Origin: Solobacterium sp.
GTDB taxonomy: Bacteria; Bacillota_I; Bacilli_A; Erysipelotrichales; Erysipelotrichaceae
Direction: 5' to 3'
DNA: 55,214 nt
Assembly: GCA_017539385.1 (NCBI GenBank)
Contig: JAFYHC010000060.1
Coordinates: forward strand, 1 to 55,214
Positions 46,992 through 55,131 of this stretch are shown one piece after another (positions within the stretch are counted from its first letter, which is position 1; every line of letters starts with the position of its first letter). The translations under genes and the position numbers were made by a program. The notes below the pieces were generated by a model. The model made no database searches and was not told the DNA's origin. It saw only the letters and a list, made by a program, of their open reading frames with translations.

Positions 46992-47681
46992 ATGCTGAAA
47001 CAGCTGAAATGGAGTTCACTTCTTTTATCTGCCGGAATGATCGTTGCCGGTGTATTACTGATCGTGTATCCGAAACTGAGTGCAAGTGTCATCTGCAGTG
47101 TGCTGGGTATCGGTGCGATCGCGTTTGGTCTGGTCAATACCGCTTCGTATTTTCTGCTGGATCTGAAAGATACCCTGTATCGGAATGAATTTATGATTGG
47201 TCTTACGGCTGTGATCGCCGGTACGGTGATTCTGACGAAGCAGTCGCTTCTGATCGAACTGGTGCCGTTTATGCTGGGACTGGTGATCGTGGCAAGCGGT
47301 ATGGTGAAGCTGCAGCAGAGTCTTGTGGCATACCGGATCGGCTATTCGAAGTCACTGCTGTATCTGATCCTGGCACTGATCTCGATCGTATTGGGACTGG
47401 TGGTCATGTTCTTGATGCCGGGAAGGACCGCTGCGGATATATTGTTTGGAACCATTGGCGGAGGACTGGTCTTCTGCGGGGCATCGGACCTGTTTGTGAC
47501 ATTGTTTCTGGCAAGCCGCTTCACGGCATTCCTGAAGGAATATGAGCGGACAGGCGGAAAGCCGCAGGTCACCGCAAAGCCGCAGGAAGATGACAATGTG
47601 ATCGAAGGGGAATTTGTCGAAGTCGAGACAAAAGAAGAAGCACCGCAGGAAAGCGGTGCTAGTGACAGTACACAGTCATGA
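46992..47681 (+). CDS. HdeD/DUF308-family membrane protein
   Basis: A 229-residue protein with six hydrophobic segments in three hairpins (SLLLSAGMIVAGVLLIVYP is the first) and an acidic cytoplasmic tail of about 40 residues rich in Glu, Asp and Pro. HdeD-like proteins have been tied to acid stress in enterics; function here is unknown. I start it at 46992, seven bases behind AGGAGG; an ATG at 46986 is too close to it. The 3' end overlaps the convergent transglutaminase gene by 23 bases. Confidence 0.8.
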   Translation: MLKQLKWSSLLLSAGMIVAGVLLIVYPKLSASVICSVLGIGAIAFGLVNTASYFLLDLKDTLYRNEFMIGLTAVIAGTVILTKQSLLIELVPFMLGLVIVASGMVKLQQSLVAYRIGYSKSLLYLILALISIVLGLVVMFLMPGRTAADILFGTIGGGLVFCGASDLFVTLFLASRFTAFLKEYERTGGKPQVTAKPQEDDNVIEGEFVEVETKEEAPQESGASDSTQS

Positions 47682-48681
47682 CCATCTGCCCCTCGTTGAA
47701 TGAGACGGAATAGGACGATCCCGGTGCCAGTGCACGGGAGAGTTCTTCATGGACGAGGGTACAGATCGTATCCCTGGTATGACAGGGATCGGATGTGAAT
47801 GGCAGCCGGAAAGATATGGCTGACTGGTTTGCGGCAAGACAGCTGCGGATGTAGATCCGCAGTTTTTTCTTGCTTGTAAAATAGCGGTCACTGGTGCGGA
47901 ACCAGTCTGCGTCATCCGTCGCGAGATCTTTGATGCTGGAGGCATCATAGTCGTGGTCCTTGCGGATCTGTGCTTCGGATAAGCGGCAGTAATCATAGTG
48001 GATGGCATCGCTTCCTTCCGACAGCGTCGTATCAAATGTGAAGTCATAGTGATACCATTTATCCTCTTCCAGAATGAGATTCCATGCATGCCCGGTCGGC
48101 TCTTCGTCATTCTGCGAGCTTGTGCCGTGAATGATGCGGCTGGGAATGCGGCTGTCATCCAGGAGAATTTTAGCGGCTTTGGCGATCCCGTCGCATACAC
48201 CGGCATGGTGCTGAAACACATGCCAGGCTTCGTGGATCGCTTCTTCTTCCGTGCGTGTGTAGGTGATCGTCGTGACGATCCAGTCGTGCAGATCTTTTAT
48301 GATCTCTGCGGTTGGTTTGCCTTTGCGTGTTTTGCGAAACGACTGCAGGGCATCCCGTACCGCAAAGACTGCGTCGGTGAAGGCTTCTTCGGTAAGCGTA
48401 TACTGCGGATGCAGGGACATGGAAGAAGGCGAAAGGGAGAGCTGCACGCTGCCCACATCAAACAGCAGCGGTTCATCCTGCAGGCAGTCCTTCAGTGCTT
48501 TTTCCGCAATGGCAGGATCTGTGCATGGAAGGGATATGCCTGTGCCATGGGCAAGCAGGCCCTTCCAGATCACTCTGTAGCAGTCTCTTTGCTCTGCTGT
48601 TTCTTCATGCCAGCAGGGCCGCCATGTGCGGCGTGCCTGTTTTCTGCGCCATTCCAGCGCGTTTTCATATGTGTGTTCCAT
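47659..48681 (-). CDS. Transglutaminase-like cysteine peptidase domain protein
   Basis: A 340-residue soluble protein with a transglutaminase-core triad: Cys163 in HHAGVCDGIAKA, His198 in TGHAWNLI and Asp in YHYDFTFD near 213. The surrounding EEEAIHEAWHVFQHHAGVCDG is typical of bacterial transglutaminase-fold peptidases. The N-terminal 90 residues are unclear. It starts within the end of the Hsp70 gene (17-base overlap) and is the last gene of the vWA-PP2C-kinase-GrpE-Hsp70 cluster. It could be the effector that cleaves or cross-links client proteins. Confidence 0.8.
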   Translation of the reverse strand: MEHTYENALEWRRKQARRTWRPCWHEETAEQRDCYRVIWKGLLAHGTGISLPCTDPAIAEKALKDCLQDEPLLFDVGSVQLSLSPSSMSLHPQYTLTEEAFTDAVFAVRDALQSFRKTRKGKPTAEIIKDLHDWIVTTITYTRTEEEAIHEAWHVFQHHAGVCDGIAKAAKILLDDSRIPSRIIHGTSSQNDEEPTGHAWNLILEEDKWYHYDFTFDTTLSEGSDAIHYDYCRLSEAQIRKDHDYDASSIKDLATDDADWFRTSDRYFTSKKKLRIYIRSCLAANQSAISFRLPFTSDPCHTRDTICTLVHEELSRALAPGSSYSVSFNEGQMVMTVYCH

Positions 48682-50164
48682 CGTTGCTGTACAGCTGCAG
48701 GGAGGCTTCTGCTTTCAAATCGTCTCCATAGGTGGCAGTGATCTCCAAGAGACCATCTGTATTCAATGTCATTTCCAATACGCAGCGGGTGCCCTTGGGC
48801 AGTCCTTCCGGCAGTTCAAGTTCGGCCGAAAGAATGGCTCTCTGGCTGGAATCGAAAGGGTATTCCTTGTCATCGGTATCACTTTCGAAAATATCGAAAT
48901 ACATATGGCGCTGGTTGTTCAGGGCAGTGCGGAAACGGTCGGTGCGGGTGATCGGCAGACGGTCGCCCTTGCGGATCAGGTTGGCAACAACACGTGTATA
49001 TGGATCATTTTCATAATCCGGATAGCAGTCGGTGCCATACGAGAAGGCCGCGATATCGGAAAGGACCTGTTCTTTCGCATCGCAGTACTGGGCATAGATG
49101 GCTGCCCCGGATGCGACAGCATTTTCCGGTTCATAGAAACGGACGGTCTTATCCGGGAATTCTGCTTTCAGTCCGTTTTGTACCTGCGGCATGTTCGTAC
49201 TGCCGCCGACACAGATGATCTCATGGACCGGACGGTCCTTGTTGGCATCCAGCAGCTGTCGCGTGGCTTCCACGGTCTTACGGAACAGATCGATCGTCAG
49301 CTCATCAAACAATACCGATGTCAGGGGAATCGTATGATTGCGGCCATTGACTTCGATGCGTGCACGCACACGTTCCCTGCTTACACCGCCATAGCTTTCA
49401 CTGAAGGCATGCTTGACGCTGTTGGCTTCCCGGTGGATTTTTTCCATCAGTCCGGCGTCGTTGGTCACCTGGATCCCGCATTGTGCTTCCAACTGATCCG
49501 CGAGATAGCGCTCGATGCAGGCATCCCAGTCATTTCCGCCGATGCGCAGTGTCGCAGAATCGATGACGGTGAACTTTTCCCTTAATGCACTGTCTGCTTC
49601 AACGATGGCAATGTCAAACGTGCCGCCGCCCAGGTCATAAACCAGAATGCGGGATGTATCTTCCATCGTATCTTTGTAATACGACAATGCAGCGGCCACC
49701 GGTTCCTTGATAAAGCCAAGCACGGTAAGACCAGGACCGCCTTTGGAAACAGGTGTTTCTGCGGCCTGGCGCAGGATCTGCTTTTCAACCTGGGTGAAGG
49801 CAGCCGGCACAGAGATGACAGCACCTTCAATGGGCTCTTTGATCAGCTTGGTTTCGGCAGTCTTTTGGGCCTGCTGGACAACATCCGCCAGGATGGCAGC
49901 GGCCATCTCTCTGCCGGAAAATGTTTTTCCATCAGTAGGAAACGAAGAGGCAAGCGAGAGCTTGACCGCACGCTTCAGATGGACAGCATCGGTCCCCTGA
50001 CCGGCTTTTTCCGCGGCGCTTCCTGTCAGGATGCCTTCCCATTCATCGTAGTAAAACAGCGAAGGAATGCCATAGACAGCCGGCGGCAGTAAGATCACCG
50101 CATGGTCATTATGAAACAAGGCTGGCATGGAAAAGCAGGTGCCGAAATCAATTCCGAGACGCAT
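48665..50164 (-). CDS. Hsp70/DnaK-family protein lacking the helical lid
   Basis: A 499-residue Hsp70. The ATPase domain spans about 1-370: LGIDFGTCFSMPAL (phosphate 1), VYDLGGGTFDIAIVE near 171 (phosphate 2), and ICVGGSTNMPQVQ near 313 (adenosine). A beta-sandwich substrate domain follows (about 375-490, GTDCYPDYENDPYTRVVANLIRKGDRLP), and the chain then ends, so the 100-residue lid and the C-terminal motif of DnaK are absent. The start overlaps the GrpE-like gene by 17 bases, implying a matched chaperone and exchange factor made together. It is not the housekeeping dnaK, which sits with hrcA-grpE-dnaJ in Bacillota. Confidence 0.9.
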   Translation of the reverse strand: MRLGIDFGTCFSMPALFHNDHAVILLPPAVYGIPSLFYYDEWEGILTGSAAEKAGQGTDAVHLKRAVKLSLASSFPTDGKTFSGREMAAAILADVVQQAQKTAETKLIKEPIEGAVISVPAAFTQVEKQILRQAAETPVSKGGPGLTVLGFIKEPVAAALSYYKDTMEDTSRILVYDLGGGTFDIAIVEADSALREKFTVIDSATLRIGGNDWDACIERYLADQLEAQCGIQVTNDAGLMEKIHREANSVKHAFSESYGGVSRERVRARIEVNGRNHTIPLTSVLFDELTIDLFRKTVEATRQLLDANKDRPVHEIICVGGSTNMPQVQNGLKAEFPDKTVRFYEPENAVASGAAIYAQYCDAKEQVLSDIAAFSYGTDCYPDYENDPYTRVVANLIRKGDRLPITRTDRFRTALNNQRHMYFDIFESDTDDKEYPFDSSQRAILSAELELPEGLPKGTRCVLEMTLNTDGLLEITATYGDDLKAEASLQLYSNDGTHI

Positions 50165-51086
50165 GGTCCACCTCCGTTAAAATTCGTTCTTTCTCCAGTA
50201 CAGCTTCCCCGCGGCGGAATCCGCTGCGCAGGCTTTTGCGCACGATGGTGTGGCGGGGAGAGAATTCTTTCGTGCCCCGGACGGAGTGGATCGATCCGTC
50301 AAACGGGGTGCCGGGATCACTGATGATCTCTTCCACACCGAATAAGGCAAGGGCATCGGCGATATCGCAGAGGAAGTCATCATAGTTAAGCACGGCATTG
50401 TAATAATCTTCATTGTCTGAGACAGACGCCTTTGCCATGTGGTATTCCAGGGCATCGGCGATCTGGTGATACTGATGGATCAGAATCTGGATAAAGCGCA
50501 TTTCGCTTTCCGACTGGATCGATGTGCGCAGGCTTTCAAATTCCTTTGTCAGCTTCATGACTGCCGGTTCGAGGGAATATACCGACTGCAGAAGGGAAGC
50601 ATCTTCTTTCTGGCGTGCTTTGGACAGCGCAAGATTATGTGCCATGCGTGCTTCGGCATGACGCAGACGCTCTTTCTCATAGACGGAGACCGGTGTTTCT
50701 TCGCTTTCGTTCAGGATTTCTTCCGGCTGGCGGGGAAGCAGGAATTTGATCGTCCGCAGCAATCGCCGTGTCTCATGGCGCAGCGTGTCTTCATTGCGTA
50801 CGCGTACCCCGCGGAACAGATACATCACATGGCGCGAATGCCCGGGATGATACGACGGATCCCTGAGGCAGCTCACGACGGCAGAAACCGTAAACCACGC
50901 ATCCACGATCGTGATGCGCTCCTGGGCACAGGCGGACAGAAACGGGGAATTCTTCACCAGAAAGGGCGGGGTATGCAGTTCCGCCAGAATACAGCGGACC
51001 AGCTTCTCCACGTGTCCTGCACGCAGGTCTTCCCGCTCATCCCAGCTGGTATGGAGAATTTCCTGATAGAGTTCAAGACTGTTCAT
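50148..51086 (-). CDS. GrpE-like nucleotide exchange factor domain protein
   Basis: A 312-residue protein. The first 130 residues are a conserved-looking helical region without an assigned family. Residues 135-245 are coiled-coil helices. The C-terminal 64 residues (from about 249) match the GrpE head: FGVEEI, then GTPFDGSIHSV, then IVRKSLRSGFRRGEAVLEKERI, parallel to FGVEPI...FDPNLHEAV...VVEVLQKGYLLNGRVLRPA of GrpE. It therefore probably exchanges nucleotide on the Hsp70 encoded just after it. The fused N-terminus may target it. Confidence 0.7.
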   Translation of the reverse strand: MNSLELYQEILHTSWDEREDLRAGHVEKLVRCILAELHTPPFLVKNSPFLSACAQERITIVDAWFTVSAVVSCLRDPSYHPGHSRHVMYLFRGVRVRNEDTLRHETRRLLRTIKFLLPRQPEEILNESEETPVSVYEKERLRHAEARMAHNLALSKARQKEDASLLQSVYSLEPAVMKLTKEFESLRTSIQSESEMRFIQILIHQYHQIADALEYHMAKASVSDNEDYYNAVLNYDDFLCDIADALALFGVEEIISDPGTPFDGSIHSVRGTKEFSPRHTIVRKSLRSGFRRGEAVLEKERILTEVDHASRN

Positions 51087-51094
51087 AATGCCTC

Positions 51095-52495
51095 CTATTG
51101 AATGCGCAGCACATTGAGCTGAGCGGTCTTTGGAATGATGCGGATCATCATGCCTTCTTCCAGTGTCTGTACATCACCTGGCGCACAGATACTTTTCTGC
51201 TTATCTTTGGCAATGATGATCCAGGGGGAATCGGAACAATTGCGGATCCCGAGCTTTTTCTGCTTCTTGCTGTAAAGAATATGAAGCAGATCGGTATCGG
51301 TGAGATTGATGGAGATCTCCCTGCCTTTGCGTCTTTCCGATACTGCCAGGGATATCTCTTTCTTTGCTTCCCCGGCGCTGAGCACTTTGAGCGTGACCGA
51401 GTGATGGTGCTGGGCGGGGACCGGTGCCGGTGTCGGTATCGGTGTCGGAAGCGGTGCAGGTGCGTTCTGCTTTGGACGCAGGCGCTTCCCGCATTCCAGA
51501 CACACCGGTGCTTCAAATGTCAGCGCATGACAATGCCGGCATGTCACAAGAGACGCTTCCAGATGATCGCAGGCTGCCTTCCAGTCCGCATCCGTCGGAC
51601 GTTCCGCTGCCCGTTCTCTGGACAAATTGGTCACGAAGGTATCCAGGAAGAGATCTTTGAACTCCTGCGGCAGACGCTTCCATAACGTCACCTGTCCGCG
51701 CAGACGGGCATCATTGCTGGATTCGATCGAATTGGAATGATCGGTTGGATGCCAGATAAAGCAGGCATCGCTGCCATAGATGACCGGTGCGGCATCTTTT
51801 GCAAGCATGTTATGCGCCTGGCAATAGGCTTCGCTGTATGGACCATCGAACGGCCATCCGCCGGTAAGCAGGCGGAAGACATACACAGCAAATGAGAAAC
51901 GGTCACTGTTGTGATTGGGCTTTTCGCCAAGCCAGACTTCCGGTGCAATATAGCGGCTGGTGCCTTTGATCGTGAATTTACTGGAATAGCCGATATTATC
52001 GTTATCAATGATGCGGATCTCTCCGGTCAGCGGATGGAAGAAGATATTGCCTTCGTTGACATCCTTGTAGCACATGCCGTAGGTCAGATGCAGTGTTTCA
52101 AAGACATGCGCAAAGTTGCGGATGATCCGGCACAGGATCTTCGCATCCGGATAGGTGCCGTTAAATGCCCCGGCAATGGTGATGAAATCCTGCAGATCAA
52201 CTAATTCCATGACATAGCCGAACGATTCACCTTCGCCTTCCACGATCGTGATGGGAAGAATGACATTGTCCAAAACATTGCCGGCAGAATCGACAAAATG
52301 ACCGATTCGGATCAGATCTTCAATATTGGCGCGGACATTCATGCGGTTCTGCTTGTAATGCTTATACGCATACAGCTTCCCGTCGTTATGACAGCGCACT
52401 TTCCATACGACTGCCTGACCGCCGGCACCGAGCTTTTTCAGAAGTGTATAATCCTTGCCGTTGTTGGCGTGCAGGATCTGTCCTTTCTTTAACAT
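51095..52495 (-). CDS. Ser/Thr protein kinase with zinc-ribbon and C-terminal beta module (TerY-P-like)
   Basis: A 466-residue soluble kinase. Glycine loop LGAGGQAVVW (near 22), Lys in LYAYKHYK (near 45), catalytic YKDVNEGNIFF (near 147), APEVWLG (near 179). The DFG position reads DND in IIDNDNIGY. Residues 315-335 have a CRHCHALTF...CLECGKRL zinc ribbon, followed by a Pro/Ala-rich linker (335-360). The C-terminal 100 residues form a beta-rich module with GIRNCSDSPWIII (416-428). It overlaps the PP2C gene by seven bases and lies eight bases before the GrpE-like gene. Confidence 0.88.
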   Translation of the reverse strand: MLKKGQILHANNGKDYTLLKKLGAGGQAVVWKVRCHNDGKLYAYKHYKQNRMNVRANIEDLIRIGHFVDSAGNVLDNVILPITIVEGEGESFGYVMELVDLQDFITIAGAFNGTYPDAKILCRIIRNFAHVFETLHLTYGMCYKDVNEGNIFFHPLTGEIRIIDNDNIGYSSKFTIKGTSRYIAPEVWLGEKPNHNSDRFSFAVYVFRLLTGGWPFDGPYSEAYCQAHNMLAKDAAPVIYGSDACFIWHPTDHSNSIESSNDARLRGQVTLWKRLPQEFKDLFLDTFVTNLSRERAAERPTDADWKAACDHLEASLVTCRHCHALTFEAPVCLECGKRLRPKQNAPAPLPTPIPTPAPVPAQHHHSVTLKVLSAGEAKKEISLAVSERRKGREISINLTDTDLLHILYSKKQKKLGIRNCSDSPWIIIAKDKQKSICAPGDVQTLEEGMMIRIIPKTAQLNVLRIQ

Positions 52496-54048
52496 GTCTC
52501 TTCTCCTTTCCTTTCAAACAGCACCGCTTCCAGCAGCGTATGCCGTTCATCCTGTATTTCGATGGTGATATCACCGGTCAATCGGAGCACTTTGTTTAGA
52601 GCGACAGTCTTATCCTGTGCAGGTATCTTCCATGGATACGGCGATATATTCCAGAGTCCATAGGAACCGGATGGATTGCGCACCAGACGGCAGAGCGTTA
52701 CCTGTTTTCCCTTTTCGCTGCGATACGTGAAGGCAGGGGAGTGTGACGAACATGCGCATAATGGTGTCATGACATCGTGCAGGCGCAGGGTGCCGATGAA
52801 GCTGAAACGGTCCAGGAATGCATCAAAGAGGGCATTCAGCTTTGTTTCATCGTATGGGCGGCTGCCAAAGGCATCGGCGAAGAAATACATGCGGCCATCC
52901 CTGGACAAGCGTGCCGTGCGAAGCAGATGGTCTTCGGGAAGAATTTGGTGATCCTGAAAGAATTCCCGAATCTTTTTCATCCGCAGCCATACACCCAGCC
53001 AGTATGTACCGGTATAGATGTCATCTTCATCTTCGTGCTTTTTCGTAAGATGCTCATTTGCTTCAAGCAGTTCGCTGATCATGACCGTGTCTTTGGGAAT
53101 GGCATACGTGCAGGGATGTTTCCGCAACGGAAACAGCAGCGTATAAAGCGAAGAAACCGGCGGGTCCCAGGAAGGAAGCGAAGAGAGCACATGGATCTCT
53201 TTGCCATCCTGCTCATACAGTCGGATCCCATCCCATGCCCGCACAAAGCGATGATCCGTGTCCTGCGTCAAAGCAGATGGCAGATCGGACACAAGCAATG
53301 CAATCGAGCAGTCATCCCGGCTTTCTTCATAAACATCGATGCCTTCGATGGTGAAGGGCTCCTGCAGCTGTTCGTGTGTGCGCACATCCTGCAGCAATGT
53401 CATGCCATAGCGCAGAAACACATCGCCGCTGTCCAGCTTGTCATAGATGCCGTCGGTGGAAAGCAATACATGCGGAAACAGCGAGCGGCTGTACTGTTCG
53501 GTATGCAGGGAATAGAGTGCTCTGGAAGATACCAGAGAAGAAGTCGCAGAGCCGATCTTGGGCAGATGGCGGCGGAACAATTGGCCGCATCCTGCATCAT
53601 TGAATAACAGGATAGCGCCGTCCCCGATCTGTCCGACAACCATGTCCGTGTCATTGGCAATGACAAAGAGCAATGTTGTGCCATAACGCCGCAATACGCG
53701 CTCTGCTTCTTCACTGTCTTCGCCATGGAAGGCAAGGACTGCATTTTTCCAATTGCCCAGCAGTTGTTCTTTGAAGGCCTTCTTCGTAAAGATGGAAAGA
53801 TCCTGGTGACCGGGAAAAGACGCCACAGTATCTTTCAGGATCGTGCAGGCAAGCTCTGAACCCAGATCACTGTAAATATAGGTATCGCCGCCATGACCGT
53901 CCGCTGCACACAGCAAAAGCAGCCCGTTATCGGTCCTGGTACAAAGGCAGTAGTCCTGACAGGGCGTATCTTTTGCAATATGGCTTTTCCCGCGCTTCCG
54001 GGCGGTATTGCATACGGCTGTGCCGTATTTCATACAGGTCTGTTCCAT
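52489..54048 (-). CDS. PP2C-family protein phosphatase with C-terminal beta module
   Basis: A 519-residue phosphatase. The N-terminal 255 residues have PP2C motifs: KDTPCQDYCL, CAADGHGGDTYI (metal Asp, near 49), VVGQIGDGAIL (near 135), LLSTDGIYD (near 197) and SRDDCSIALLVS (near 244). The central part (260-440) is of unknown fold. The C-terminus ends in a beta module with GLWNISPYPWKIP (464-476) that matches the module of the kinase. It should oppose the adjacent kinase. It lies 66 bases behind the vWA gene, from which it is separated by a strong terminator. Confidence 0.88.
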   Translation of the reverse strand: MEQTCMKYGTAVCNTARKRGKSHIAKDTPCQDYCLCTRTDNGLLLLCAADGHGGDTYIYSDLGSELACTILKDTVASFPGHQDLSIFTKKAFKEQLLGNWKNAVLAFHGEDSEEAERVLRRYGTTLLFVIANDTDMVVGQIGDGAILLFNDAGCGQLFRRHLPKIGSATSSLVSSRALYSLHTEQYSRSLFPHVLLSTDGIYDKLDSGDVFLRYGMTLLQDVRTHEQLQEPFTIEGIDVYEESRDDCSIALLVSDLPSALTQDTDHRFVRAWDGIRLYEQDGKEIHVLSSLPSWDPPVSSLYTLLFPLRKHPCTYAIPKDTVMISELLEANEHLTKKHEDEDDIYTGTYWLGVWLRMKKIREFFQDHQILPEDHLLRTARLSRDGRMYFFADAFGSRPYDETKLNALFDAFLDRFSFIGTLRLHDVMTPLCACSSHSPAFTYRSEKGKQVTLCRLVRNPSGSYGLWNISPYPWKIPAQDKTVALNKVLRLTGDITIEIQDERHTLLEAVLFERKGEETC

Positions 54049-54067
54049 GGGGCCTCCTTCCTGAAAA

Positions 54068-54101
54068 AGACGGAAGAGATCCGGCGGATCTCTTTCCGTC
54101 T
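54068..54101 (-). terminator. Strong terminator/attenuator between vWA and PP2C genes
   Basis: Stem 54068-54082 pairs with 54086-54101 (15 bp with one bulged base) around a 3-base loop; on the minus strand UUUUUC follows. It is inside what otherwise looks like one operon, so it probably reduces expression of the five downstream genes relative to the vWA gene. Confidence 0.88.
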
Positions 54102-54114
54102 GCTGTGTGTCCGC

Positions 54115-54834
54115 TTATGCAATTGTGTCGTCTTCGTCAGTATCGTCGTCTCCCCAGTCCGGATCACCAAGATCGATGATGTCATCTTCTTCGGTGATGC
54201 TGGACAGGATGGATGTCACTGCGACCCAGTTGATCACTTTGCCAAGGTCCGTTGCCTTATCCACATCGAAGATCAGCGGTACTTCTTCGTCTGCGATACG
54301 GCCGATGGAAGCGAACTCTTCCAGCTCTTTGCGGTTGTATCCTTCGACACCGATCGCGATGCGTGTGACTTTCTCCTTGCCGGTATTGCCGGCAAGTTTC
54401 TTTTTCATCTCTTCGATCGCTTTCAGATAGTCAGCGTGGTCTTCGCGGTTGCAGTTGCCGTCTGTGACCAGGATGACGACCGGCGGTAAGGCATGTGCAC
54501 CAAGGTGTTTCTTGGAAAGCGACTTGTTGATCTCACGGATCGCCTTGTTGGTGGCGGTTCCTCCGACAACGGAAAGGTCTTTCCATGTGACGGCTTCGAT
54601 GTCTACGCCTTCCTCTGGCGTCCCGACGATCCACTTTGCATCATCGCTGAACGCAATGATACGCAGCTTCAGATCGACGTTGTTCTCCTTCGCTACCTTG
54701 ATGAGACTGTTTTTGACGGTTGGAATCGCGCTGTTAAGCTGGCCGATCCGCCCGTTGACCATTGAATACGAGTTGTCCAGCAGTAATGCCAGATTGAGTT
54801 CATCTTTTGTGATGATTCCATCACGTACAGCCAT
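54115..54834 (-). CDS. von Willebrand factor A domain protein (TerY-like)
   Basis: A 239-residue soluble vWA protein. The metal site is intact: DNSYSM near residue 20 (DxSxS), GGTATN near 90 (Thr), and LVTDGNCNRED near 122 (Asp). It lacks a signal peptide and membrane helix, so it is cytoplasmic like TerY. The tail (from about 215) is extremely acidic (EEDDIIDLGDPDWGDDD), suited to bind a basic partner. AAGGAGGT precedes the ATG. It leads the cluster with PP2C and kinase. Confidence 0.9.
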   Translation of the reverse strand: MAVRDGIITKDELNLALLLDNSYSMVNGRIGQLNSAIPTVKNSLIKVAKENNVDLKLRIIAFSDDAKWIVGTPEEGVDIEAVTWKDLSVVGGTATNKAIREINKSLSKKHLGAHALPPVVILVTDGNCNREDHADYLKAIEEMKKKLAGNTGKEKVTRIAIGVEGYNRKELEEFASIGRIADEEVPLIFDVDKATDLGKVINWVAVTSILSSITEEDDIIDLGDPDWGDDDTDEDDTIA

Positions 54835-55131
54835 GTGTGTACCTCCTTGTTTATGACATCAGTAAAGCATGGGAATTTCATATAGGCGGACAGGGGGTAG
54901 AAAATGGTGCCGTATCATCTCTGACAGACAATTCTGCGATATACACTGCCTTCGTCAAAAATGAAGAACTCCCCATAAGTCTTATTCGGCTTATGGGGAG
55001 TTCTTCATACCTTACTCTTTTTACCTTTAATGAATTACCACGTGTGATCGCCAAAGCAATCTCGCGTGGTTTTAACGGAGTTCTCACGAACTCCCGGGGA
55101 TTCACGTCTCCCATATCTGGTTTTATCCAGA
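54835..55131. other. Intergenic region at the right edge
   Basis: It holds the leader of the vWA gene (54835-54960, without a clear promoter that I can defend), the palindrome at 54961-55008, and a 3' untranslated stretch of the gene beyond the edge with further hairpins: ATCTGG/CCAGAT (55115-55132) and GGAGTTC/GAACTCC near 55078-55095. No credible gene is seen. Confidence 0.5.
54961..55008 (-). terminator. 19-bp perfect palindrome, terminator of the right-edge gene
   Basis: 54961-54979 pairs perfectly with 54990-55008 around a 10-base loop. On the minus strand TTTTTG follows, so it ends transcripts arriving from the right edge. Rightward there is no T run. Confidence 0.85.

Noticed and set aside
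54961..55131. IS200/IS605 right end with TnpB guide RNA
   Set aside because: The visible protein tail lacks the C-terminal zinc-ribbon region of TnpB, and no second end is in the window, so the hairpins alone are not enough.
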